DNA of 37,094 nt from Vampirovibrionales bacterium (lineage in GTDB: Bacteria > Cyanobacteriota > Vampirovibrionia > Vampirovibrionales > Vampirovibrionaceae), in assembly GCA_029866025.1 (NCBI GenBank), contig JARXAD010000006.1, positions 82,907 to 120,000 of the forward strand, in the 5' to 3' direction. Positions 15,185 to 22,085 of the stretch are shown in pieces. Made by a program: the position numbers and the translations under genes. Within the stretch, counting starts at the first letter, position 1. Each line of letters opens with the position of its first letter. Below the pieces are notes generated by a model that was not told the origin of the DNA, made no database searches, and saw only the letters and a program-made list of their open reading frames with translations.

Positions 15185-16626
15185 TACCAGTCATCCTCAT
15201 CATCGGTGTCTTCGCTTGCAGGGGCTTCCTCGTCATTGGGCTGTGCTTCTGCAGGTGGGGGGGCGGTGGGCGCAATGGCCTTGGGCGCTGCTGGCAATGT
15301 TTTGGCAGTAGGCGCCGAAGCAGACAACGAAATTTTAGGAGGCTGGGCCGCTTCGTTACCGCCACTGAGTTGCTGGATACGTACCCCAAAGCGGTCACCC
15401 ACAATCACCAACTCACCATAGGCCACGGTTTTGCCATCCACATGCAGGCGTATGGCGTTTTGAGCCAAACTGCCCACATCCACTACCAGGCCTTCGCTCA
15501 TTTGTTTTAGCTCATCCAAGGGCAAGCGTACCGGCATAAATTCGGCATGCACGTCAATGTGCACTTGGTTCCAAAAGGCGGTGGTTTGGGTATTGGAAGG
15601 GGTGGTAGGCATAAAGGAAGCATCCTGTGCAGTAACGTCGGCAAATGATTCGGACGAAGAAGACGGAGGGAGCAGCAATTGCCGCATGTGCTTTATCACC
15701 GGCGGCCACGAAATCGCAATGGGAAATTCAATGGGCTGCGCGGCAGAGTTCTCTCTCAGTTGGGCAGTAATCGTTTTTATATCACTGGATTCCAGTGTAA
15801 TCACATCGCCCGCCTCTAGCTGTTGCAAGTCATCCAAGGGTACCCGTCCACTGCCCAAACTCAGGGTCATCGGGATACCCACCTGGGCAATGGTGGCATC
15901 TTCCAACGTGGTTGCATGGCGTTGGGCTTGTTCCACCATTAAGGTTTGGCACCAAGGTACCAGCAAGTCATACGGCAAGGAGAGGACCATCCAGCCGTAA
16001 GTGGTTTCAGCAGCAGCATTGTCGGACGATGACGACGCTTCTTTTTGAAGCAGCCACACCATATCCACGGTTTTCCCGCTCATAGGCTTGCGATTCAGAT
16101 CCTGCAAGTCGGGCAAGTGGGCCGTCAGGGGTTCCATCACCCAGTGGCACCACTGGGTTAAAATGGCCTGCTCCAGCTCAGTAAATTCACTGGTGGTGGC
16201 TGGATTCTTGATATCGACTGCCGTTTGTCCCAAGGTAGAATCCAAAAGCCACTGGCACCCAGGATGGGAGAGTTTGATCTGAATATGAACCGGTGCTGAA
16301 TGAGGCAGCCCTTCTCCGTAGGTAGGGTGGTTGCACACAAACAGTCGGCGGCCTAAAAACAGTTCGGTTGCAGCGCTTTTAAACACCCCCACCCGGTGCA
16401 AATGGATGGGTTGTTCCCAAAAAGCTTGGGTCGCGGCAATCATAGCGGGGGTTAAGCAATCTGCCGCTGCCAACAATGGAGGGAACGCCAACACGGAAAG
16501 CTCGCGCTTTGCTTTCGACGCGTTGGGTGCCATCCCAGTATCCCCCCCCCGAAAACCGGGTGAGGAAGAAGCCGAAGAGGAAGGGTGAGACAAAGCCACA
16601 GGATCGACCGCTTGGGGATACCACAC
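15184..16626 (-). CDS. FliM/FliN-family flagellar switch protein with two SpoA domains
   Basis: The product has up to 480 residues. The C-terminal SpoA (FliN) domain is clear at about 355-420 (VHAEFMPVRLPLDELKQMSE, then GKTVAYGELVIVGDRFGVRI). A second, more divergent SpoA-like segment lies at about 248-305 (VGIPMTLSLGSGRVPLDDLQ, then LEAGDVITLES). The 70-240 part may be a FliM-like middle domain. This layout resembles YscQ/HrcQ or FliM more than a short FliN; gene context makes it flagellar. The C-terminus is a Pro/Ala-rich linker and an acidic tail (EDTDDEDDW). The start is uncertain: GTG at 16626 has no ribosome-binding site, whereas an in-frame ATG at 16533 follows a run of nine G (16542-16550) at ribosome-binding-site distance. 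An in-frame TAG lies five codons before the GTG. Confidence 0.8.
   Translation of the reverse strand: MWYPQAVDPVALSHPSSSASSSPGFRGGDTGMAPNASKAKRELSVLAFPPLLAAADCLTPAMIAATQAFWEQPIHLHRVGVFKSAATELFLGRRLFVCNHPTYGEGLPHSAPVHIQIKLSHPGCQWLLDSTLGQTAVDIKNPATTSEFTELEQAILTQWCHWVMEPLTAHLPDLQDLNRKPMSGKTVDMVWLLQKEASSSSDNAAAETTYGWMVLSLPYDLLVPWCQTLMVEQAQRHATTLEDATIAQVGIPMTLSLGSGRVPLDDLQQLEAGDVITLESSDIKTITAQLRENSAAQPIEFPIAISWPPVIKHMRQLLLPPSSSSESFADVTAQDASFMPTTPSNTQTTAFWNQVHIDVHAEFMPVRLPLDELKQMSEGLVVDVGSLAQNAIRLHVDGKTVAYGELVIVGDRFGVRIQQLSGGNEAAQPPKISLSASAPTAKTLPAAPKAIAPTAPPPAEAQPNDEEAPASEDTDDEDDW
16542..16550 (-). repeat. Nine-base G homopolymer at the 5' end of the flagellar switch gene
   Basis: The minus strand reads nine consecutive G, eight bases before the internal ATG at 16533. 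If translation starts at 16626, the tract lies inside the coding region, so a change of one base would shift the frame. If translation starts at 16533, the tract acts as or near the ribosome-binding site and its length would change spacing. Such tracts are typical slipped-strand sites. Confidence 0.75.
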
Positions 16627-16675
16627 AACAAAAGCACTCTAACGTGGGTGAGCCAACACGGCGCACCACTCCTTA

Positions 16676-16714
16676 TCATAGCGGTGTGTCCTCATTCTGA
16701 AGGGCATCGGCCAT
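16676..16714 (-). other. Possible 12-codon leader peptide upstream of the flagellar switch gene
   Basis: An ATG at 16714 is preceded five bases upstream by GGAGGG and reads MADALQNEDTPL before a stop at 16676-16678. It has the best ribosome-binding site in this region, and it ends 50 bases before the GTG start of the switch gene. It resembles the 'MxDxLxQDEIDxL' N-terminus of FliM/FliN proteins only loosely. It could be a leader peptide or the remnant of a longer N-terminus. Confidence 0.3.
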
Positions 16715-16872
16715 AAAGTCCCTCCATTGGGTGTAGAAGCACAAGTTCTTCAGAGAAAGAGATGAGAGGCCAGAGCGATGCCCATTGCAACACGAGTGCC
16801 TTGGTGTTACCTTTCTAAACTCAGGGTTTTATTGCCCTTTTGTTTCCAAATAACCCAATGAGATTTACCTCC

Positions 16873-17139
16873 ATGGCCAACAATAAAGCCGCCGAAAAAC
16901 GCATCTTAACCACGGAACGCAACCGCGTTCGCAACAAGTCGGCCAAGTCCGCCATTCGTACCGCTATTAAGCGCGTTCACGAAGCTGTTGCACAAAAATC
17001 AGCCGACGTGCAAACCATCTTGGCTACCGCCTACAGCCGCTTGGATGGCGCTGTACTTAAAGGCATTGTTCATAAAAACACGGCAGCCCGCTATAAATCT
17101 CGCTTAACGGCCGCTGTTAATACGGCTCAGTCCGCCTAA
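16873..17139 (+). CDS. rpsT: 30S ribosomal protein S20
   Basis: This 88-residue basic protein binds 16S rRNA in the small subunit. The sequence starts MANNKAAEKRILTTERNRVR, followed by NKSAKSAIRTAIKRVHEAV and the C-terminal GIVHKNTAARYKSRLTAAVN, matching S20's 'KGVIHKNxAARKKSRL'. An upstream in-frame ATG at 16858 would add five residues, but S20 proteins normally begin at MAN. No good ribosome-binding site precedes the ATG, which is odd for a ribosomal protein. It is a single-gene unit closed by a strong terminator at 17169-17205. Confidence 0.95.
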   Translation: MANNKAAEKRILTTERNRVRNKSAKSAIRTAIKRVHEAVAQKSADVQTILATAYSRLDGAVLKGIVHKNTAARYKSRLTAAVNTAQSA

Positions 17140-17168
17140 GCTGTAAACCCAGCTTAATAAATCGTTTC

Positions 17169-17205
17169 AAAAACCCTGTGAATAAAAAATATTCACAGGG
17201 TTTTT
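17169..17205 (+). terminator. Strong intrinsic terminator after rpsT
   Basis: A 16-base-pair perfect stem (17169-17184 with 17190-17205) has a five-A loop and ends in a T-run. The core is CCCTGTGAATA paired with TATTCACAGGG. The flanking A and T runs make it bidirectional. Confidence 0.92.
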
Positions 17206-17338
17206 AGCGTGTAAGTTACTTCTCGCTTGTGGTTTTTTGAACCGCGACAGCAAGAATTTAATATGACGTTTATATGACAAAAAGCCGCCTTTCCCTCATG
17301 ATAGCAAGGCTATGGCCTGTGTTTTTTATTGAAAATTC

Positions 17339-18868
17339 ATGACCCTACTGGCCTCTTACACCGCAAACACTGTTCATCCTCTGGCAAAAACAAGCCAGGG
17401 GCCGCCACCGGCATTGCCACGATTTAGTGGCGGGTTAAGCCAAACTTCGGTCAAAATGTTTTCGCGGCTAGAGGCTGAGCCACTGCGTGAAGTACTGGCC
17501 AAAGATGTGTTTGGCTTTAATGCGCCACGGCTAATTGTGGCCGGAGCCTTTCGGGGCATTGGCGATTTTTTCGATACTTTGTGGTCGGAAGCCGCCAACA
17601 CAGCCGCAACCGTACTGGGCACCAAACTACTCGTCCCTATTTATCGAAAATTGGGCAACCTGGTTGCCAAGGTAAAAGATGAAGAGCTACGTTTGCTGCC
17701 CGAACAATTGGCAGACCTTGGGGTGGCGGATCGCACCAAGCGTTATTTAGCTCACTTGGCGGGCGATATTGGCTTCCTCATTCCCTTTGGGGCCCTCCCT
17801 CTGGCAAATCCCTTTATTCGTAACGCCATTACCTTATGGAAAACCGGCACCAGCGATTTTGAAACCATTGTGGGTTTACGTAAAGGCCCACAGCCTACCA
17901 AGCCCAAAACACCCAACCCCAAAGACAAACTAAGCTATCACCTAAACAAAGTGGCTTGGATTAACGGCTTGGGCTTTGCGCTGGGCGCTGCATTAACCAT
18001 CGGTTTGGGTGTACTTTCAAGAAAAATGAAACCACAGGCCCTTGAAAAAAATGCCAAATGGATTGAAAGCCTTTTTAAAACCTTTGGCCTAACCGGGCGC
18101 AAGCACGACCAAATTACTGGCGAACCGGCAGTGTTTTTATTCTGGTTGTTACCCGCCTATGTGGGCTGGTATATCGCCGCACGCTCTAAAAACGAAAAAT
18201 GGGAAAGCGTTATTAAAGGGGTCAACTCTACCCTATGGTTTTTAGCCTTTAACCGGTTTTTGGTAAAGCCTGCCATGGGACGCTTGTTTCGAAAAGAAAT
18301 TGCGAAGCTTGGCGACGGCATTCAGCCCTTACTGAAAGACAACGTCCAAGGTTACACCGATCGTATTGCCAAGGCTTGGAAAGGCCCCCTAGCCAACAGC
18401 TGGGAAAAAGACTTTATGGTGGGCTGGGACAAGCTGGATGTGGGAACGGCAGCCAAGCCAGGTACCTTACTAAAGCGCCTTGAGGCGTTGAAAGCTGTGG
18501 AGAACAAAGGCAAACACGTTACCCAAGCCATTAGCGATACGGAAAAACTGATTGCCTTTTGGAAAGACAATCCCGAAACACATGGCAAATTTCAGCAGCT
18601 TAAAACCAAGGCCGATTGGCTGAATTACGGTGTGGCCATTGCCATGCTGGCCACCACCCCTGCCCTCATTAACGTGTGGCTGACCAGCAAGCGTTTTGCC
18701 AAACAACAACAAAAAGAAGGGCTATCGTCTGGCGTTGCTGCGGCGGCACCACTGTGGGAATTGGCACCGTCATCACCACTGCAAAGCAACGCGGCCTACC
18801 AAGTCGCTCAACAACACTTCCAACGCTTTCTCCTGCAAGCCCAGCAAGCCCCGACAAGTCGGGCTTAA
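17339..18868 (+). CDS. Hypothetical membrane protein with PALPRFSG signature
   Basis: This 509-residue protein of unknown function starts with a Pro-rich leader that contains PALPRFSG (residues 24-31), the signature shared with three other proteins here. A block follows that reads LREVLAKDVFGFNAPRLIVA. Hydrophobic stretches near 145-165, 205-225, 270-285 and 430-450 (LNYGVAIAMLATTPALINVW) suggest a polytopic membrane protein with long basic loops. From memory, similar large membrane proteins with 'LRE.LxxDxxGFxxPR' blocks form paralogous families in Melainabacteria. The ATG has no visible ribosome-binding site. The 3' end overlaps a mini-palindrome CCCGAC-AA-GTCGGG at 18850-18863. Confidence 0.75.
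   Translation: MTLLASYTANTVHPLAKTSQGPPPALPRFSGGLSQTSVKMFSRLEAEPLREVLAKDVFGFNAPRLIVAGAFRGIGDFFDTLWSEAANTAATVLGTKLLVPIYRKLGNLVAKVKDEELRLLPEQLADLGVADRTKRYLAHLAGDIGFLIPFGALPLANPFIRNAITLWKTGTSDFETIVGLRKGPQPTKPKTPNPKDKLSYHLNKVAWINGLGFALGAALTIGLGVLSRKMKPQALEKNAKWIESLFKTFGLTGRKHDQITGEPAVFLFWLLPAYVGWYIAARSKNEKWESVIKGVNSTLWFLAFNRFLVKPAMGRLFRKEIAKLGDGIQPLLKDNVQGYTDRIAKAWKGPLANSWEKDFMVGWDKLDVGTAAKPGTLLKRLEALKAVENKGKHVTQAISDTEKLIAFWKDNPETHGKFQQLKTKADWLNYGVAIAMLATTPALINVWLTSKRFAKQQQKEGLSSGVAAAAPLWELAPSSPLQSNAAYQVAQQHFQRFLLQAQQAPTSRA
18850..18863. repeat. Mini-palindrome CCCGAC-AA-GTCGGG at gene end
   Basis: The palindrome spans the last codons of the 509-aa gene and is followed by CTTAATAAATT. The copy at 24963-24976 (CCCGCC-AA-GGCGGG) is followed by CTTAATTAG, so the two share both the shape and the 3' flank. 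Confidence 0.65.
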
Positions 18869-18959
18869 TAAATTAGCATATAGCGTCAATACTCATAACA
18901 TGAGTTTTACACGTTCAATTGAGTACCCCATGGTTCGGCACTCAATAATAGAAGCAGTA

Positions 18960-19136
18960 AAGACTATTCACGCCAGATTTAAGTATAAAAGAGGTTCTTT
19001 GATTAAGAAACCGGCTGTGCAAAGACTGTTTACGCCTAAAGCCAGTATAAAAACACGCCTTGGTGTGTGTATAAAGAAAGCTACGATTTTAAGGTCGTTT
19101 ACGCCAAATTTAAGTAAATAAACACACCTTGGTGTG
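18960..19136. repeat. Three degenerate direct repeats with CACRCC-TT-GGTGTG hairpins
   Basis: Three related blocks begin with AAGACTATTCACGCC (about 18960), AAGACTGTTTACGCC (about 19022) and AAGGTCGTTTACGCC (about 19091). Each continues into a segment like ATTTAAGTATAAAA; the second and third then end in CACGCC-TT-GGTGTG (19054-19067) and CACACC-TT-GGTGTG (19123-19136). No gene can be supported in 18869-19174; a plus-strand frame across it shows no protein-like composition. The repeats end just before the terminator at 19142. Confidence 0.65.
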
Positions 19137-19141
19137 AAAGA

Positions 19142-19174
19142 GGGCGGGACATCGTGATGACGTCCCGCCCTTTT
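19142..19174. terminator. GC-rich terminator beside tRNA-Lys
   Basis: GGGCGGGAC (19142-19150) pairs with GTCCCGCCC (19162-19170) and TTTT follows in the plus direction. In the minus direction it lies directly after the 3' end of tRNA-Lys and is followed by TCTTTC. It can therefore end transcription from both sides. Confidence 0.8.
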
Positions 19175-19246
19175 GCGAGTTCAGAGACTCGAACTCTGGA
19201 CCCATCCCTTAAAAGGGGATTGCTCTACCGACTGAGCTAAACTCGC
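19175..19246 (-). tRNA. tRNA-Lys (anticodon UUU)
   Basis: Read on the minus strand, all tRNA parts are present: acceptor stem GCGAGTT/AACTCGC, D-arm GCTC..GAGC, anticodon stem ATCCC/GGGAT with the loop CTTTTAA, so the anticodon is TTT (UUU), variable loop GGGTC, and T-arm CAGAG-TTCGAGT-CTCTG. It is 72 nt and the CCA end is not encoded. It lies 129 bases downstream of purA in the same direction and is followed by the GC-rich terminator. Confidence 0.97.
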
Positions 19247-19344
19247 AAACGTTGCTTTTGGGTCTTGGCAATCTGAGAAGAAAAACGAAGTGCTTCCAAA
19301 AAAGGAAGGATACAGACTGTAACAAGTCCATCCCCTCCGGTCAA

Positions 19345-19361
19345 GGCGTCCAACGGACGCC
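19345..19361 (-). terminator. Hairpin after purA
   Basis: GGCGTCC (19345-19351) and GGACGCC (19355-19361) form a perfect seven-base stem with a three-base loop, 15 bases beyond the purA stop. No strong T-run follows in the minus direction, so it may be an incomplete terminator that still lets tRNA-Lys be co-transcribed. Confidence 0.45.
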
Positions 19362-19375
19362 CTTAATACACAATC

Positions 19376-20752
19376 CTAGCGTGAGGTGACTAAAGCCGGT
19401 TGGGGCAAGCTGTTCACGGCCGAACCCTTTAAAGAAGCGGTGTTGGATTGAAAGGGGTCGATTCTCACCATGGTTTGATCGCGCTCTGGGCCCACACTTA
19501 ATATACTCACGGGCACGCCCAGCAATGCTTCAATGCGGGCAATAAGCGCTTGGGCCTGAGGGGGCAATTGCTGCCACTCGGTAATGCCTTCCACCTTGTG
19601 GCCCACCCAACCCGGCAAGGTGTCGTACACGGGCTCCACGTCTTGCAGTTGGTGCAGAGAGGCGGGGAACTGGGTGGTGACTTCGCCAGTAGCTTTGTTT
19701 TTGTAGGCCACCGCTAGTTTAATTTCGTCCAAGCCATCCAACACGTCCAACTTGGTGAGGGCAATGCTGGTTAGGCCATTCACTTGAACGCTATAGCGAC
19801 CCAGAACCCCATCAAACCAGCCGCAGCGGCGAGTACGACCCGTGGTGGTGCCAAATTCTTGTCCTATGGTTTGCAAATGCTGGCCTACCGCTTCCGTTAA
19901 CTCGGTGGGGAAAGGTCCTTCGCCCACCCGAGTGGTGTAAGCTTTCATCACGCCCACGGTATGGTGCATGGCCGTGGGGCCAATGCCGCTACCGGTGCAA
20001 ATACCGCCGGCGGTGGCGTTGCTACTGGTCACAAAGGGGTAGGTGCCGTAATCCACGTCCAGCAAGGTGCCTTGGGCGCCTTCAAACAGCAACGAATCCC
20101 CCGCCTGTTGGGCGGCATCCAGCAGAGGGACCGTATCGCCAATGTAGGGTTTTAGGGCCGCCGCATGGTCTTGGCACCAGGCAAACAACGCATCCACGGT
20201 GGGAACGTCCACCTCAAAGGCTTCTAACAGCGGGGCTTTCAAGGTCAAAATTTCTTCCAAACGGGCACGCAATACGGCGTCGCTTTCCAGCAGGTCGCCG
20301 GTACGCAGGCCCAAACGGCCCACTTTATCCATATACGTGGGGCCAATGCCACGGCCGGTGGTGCCAATGGTTTTGCAACCGGCTTTTTCCGCCAGCTTGG
20401 ATTCGTAGGCCAAGTCCATGGCTTTGTGATACGGGAGTGTTAAATGGGCACGGTTGCTAATCACCAGGCGTTGCAGGCTGTAGCCGCGCGATTCAATGTC
20501 GGTCATTTCTCGGCGCAGCACGTCGGGGTCGATGACGGTGCCGGAGCCGATGATGCAGGTTTTGTTTTCGTACAGCAGTCCGCTGGGGATGAGGTGAAAT
20601 TTAAAGGTTTCGCCATGATGCTTAACGGTATGGCCTGCGTTACAGCCGCCTTGGCAGCGAATGACCCAGTGGGCAGCCTCGGCTAGCCAATCCACAATTT
20701 TGGCCTTGCCTTCATCGCCCCACTGGGCACCGATTACAATGACATTTGACAT
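19376..20752 (-). CDS. purA: Adenylosuccinate synthetase
   Basis: This enzyme converts IMP and aspartate to adenylosuccinate with GTP, the first committed step to AMP. The N-terminus MSNVIVIGAQWGDEGKAKIV holds the GTP loop with Asp13. His41 (NAGHTV) is present, as are HLIPSGLLYENKTCIIGSGTVIDP, TTGRGIGPTYMDK, FEGAQGTLLDVDYGTYPFVTSS, TTGRTRRCGWFDG and TKLDVLDG. At 458 residues it is about 30 longer than usual because of a C-terminal tail (RIDPFQSNTASLKGSAVN). The loop reads GDEGKAK where nearly all PurA have GDEGKGK. The overall sequence resembles cyanobacterial PurA (recalled, not searched). Confidence 0.97.
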   Translation of the reverse strand: MSNVIVIGAQWGDEGKAKIVDWLAEAAHWVIRCQGGCNAGHTVKHHGETFKFHLIPSGLLYENKTCIIGSGTVIDPDVLRREMTDIESRGYSLQRLVISNRAHLTLPYHKAMDLAYESKLAEKAGCKTIGTTGRGIGPTYMDKVGRLGLRTGDLLESDAVLRARLEEILTLKAPLLEAFEVDVPTVDALFAWCQDHAAALKPYIGDTVPLLDAAQQAGDSLLFEGAQGTLLDVDYGTYPFVTSSNATAGGICTGSGIGPTAMHHTVGVMKAYTTRVGEGPFPTELTEAVGQHLQTIGQEFGTTTGRTRRCGWFDGVLGRYSVQVNGLTSIALTKLDVLDGLDEIKLAVAYKNKATGEVTTQFPASLHQLQDVEPVYDTLPGWVGHKVEGITEWQQLPPQAQALIARIEALLGVPVSILSVGPERDQTMVRIDPFQSNTASLKGSAVNSLPQPALVTSR

Positions 20753-20963
20753 AAAAACTCAAGTTCCCGCTGATTAACGTAAGCGTAAGTGTACGATTGG
20801 CACAAAACCTAGCCATATTACTGTAAACACCCGTGCAGCAAAAGAATTGCCCAGAGGACTACACACCGTGTGTGTTGTTACCATTTGGTAATACACTAGC
20901 AGAAAATCGAATAGTATTGTTTTTATACTTTTATATTACTTTTTCATTTAAAGCACTGTTGCC

Positions 20964-22040
20964 ATGCCAGATTTTGCTAGCCTGTATTGGGGCAGTAACC
21001 ACACCCAAGGTAAAACCGTTGGTTTTACCAAAGAACATTGGGCCAGCTACATCACCGAGCTGGAAAAAACCAAGGCGAAAACCAACGCAGCCATAAACGG
21101 CAATGGCACAATCGATAACGCTGACGAAATGGCCGATGTGTTTGGCATACATAAAAACGTTGCAGCAGCACTATGGGGCAGAAGCCCTGATATTGTAAAG
21201 TTATTATTCGACATGGATGAAAGTGCAAACGGTACGATTAGCCTAAATGAGTATGAAAATTATGTCGCACTTGTTACGAAATTGCATCCTCACTTAGGCA
21301 CTGCTTTGGATGAGAATCTTACAGGTTGGAATAATGGGTATGGAAAAGTAGTACCCTACCCAACAGATTGCGGGGACGGTACGCCGTGCAACATTAAGGT
21401 GTATGCTGCTTCCTTGGAGGATCAATTAAGTTACGTTAATAGTGGCCGCAAGAAGGGAGGCGTTTACTCACAAATTGTATGGAAACAGTATAAAAAATCG
21501 GGTAATTTTGAGAAGGGCCATCTGCCTTTAGAGGCAGGATATGGTGATAAACCTGACCAAACTGCAAATGCTGCTCAAAGTAGTACAGGCAAAGCATGGG
21601 ATGCCTCGATAAAAATTGATCATGCCGTTATTTTTTACGACCCAAGGAGGCAAGATTTTATAAACGATGCCAAATTGGCAAAAAAAGCATTGAAAGCTAA
21701 AAACTGTGGGATAAAGATCGAACTCATTGCCGCAACCAGTGCAGCCGCTTATGAAAAAGGCTTGGCCAGTCAAGCTGCCTTTGTTAAAGCCCACACAGGC
21801 AAAGAAAATGTGGTGATTTTCAATAGTTCCCATGGCGTGACTAATCTGAAAAAATTTGTAGACGCCGGCGTGGTAAAGTACAATGACAAGGGCGACTTGC
21901 AGGGACAGTGTGGACCAAGTAATGGGGGAATTACCCTAACCGAAGGCGTGTTAGAAGCACACTTGCAGGAGATAAGCGCCGAAGTAGAAAACGGCATTGT
22001 GGTTATGGATACTTGTGGCAGCGGCGCCTATACCAAGTAA
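20964..22040 (+). CDS. EF-hand protein with C-terminal caspase-like (p20) domain
   Basis: The product has 358 residues. The N-terminal third holds one degenerate EF-hand-like loop (residues 43-54, INGNGTIDNAD) and one canonical loop (85-96, DESANGTISLNE). The C-terminal part (about 218-358) follows the order of a caspase/metacaspase p20 domain: a first strand HAVIFYDPRRQ, a helix INDAKLAKKALK, then VVIFNSSHG with a candidate catalytic His290, and IVVMDTCGSG with a candidate catalytic Cys351. The 61-residue spacing suits the family (compare the 'DSCHSG' of metacaspases). The protein stops seven residues after the cysteine, so no p10 subunit follows. The middle region (about 110-215) is unrecognised. 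No ribosome-binding site is visible. The gatD gene starts 45 bases downstream. Proteolytic activity is not proven. Confidence 0.7.
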   Translation: MPDFASLYWGSNHTQGKTVGFTKEHWASYITELEKTKAKTNAAINGNGTIDNADEMADVFGIHKNVAAALWGRSPDIVKLLFDMDESANGTISLNEYENYVALVTKLHPHLGTALDENLTGWNNGYGKVVPYPTDCGDGTPCNIKVYAASLEDQLSYVNSGRKKGGVYSQIVWKQYKKSGNFEKGHLPLEAGYGDKPDQTANAAQSSTGKAWDASIKIDHAVIFYDPRRQDFINDAKLAKKALKAKNCGIKIELIAATSAAAYEKGLASQAAFVKAHTGKENVVIFNSSHGVTNLKKFVDAGVVKYNDKGDLQGQCGPSNGGITLTEGVLEAHLQEISAEVENGIVVMDTCGSGAYTK

Positions 22041-22085
22041 TTTTAATAGCCGCTTACCTGCGTGGGTTAATGGCATAATGAGGGC

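Noticed and set aside
15184-16626. Type III secretion (HrcQ/YscQ) assignment for the two-SpoA-domain protein
   Set aside because: The architecture fits HrcQ/YscQ too, but the adjacent FliO and FliP and the nearby flagellins make a flagellar C-ring protein more likely.
18696-19121. Plus-strand frame overlapping the end of the 509-aa gene and the repeat array
   Set aside because: First part is out of frame within the 509-aa gene; the rest reads through degenerate repeats with no protein-like features.
18960-19136. CRISPR array
   Set aside because: Repeats are degenerate, only three in number, without regular spacers or cas genes.
19175-19246. tRNA-Lys as an integration site of a mobile element
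   Set aside because: No integrase, no direct duplication of the tRNA 3' end, and flanking genes are housekeeping.
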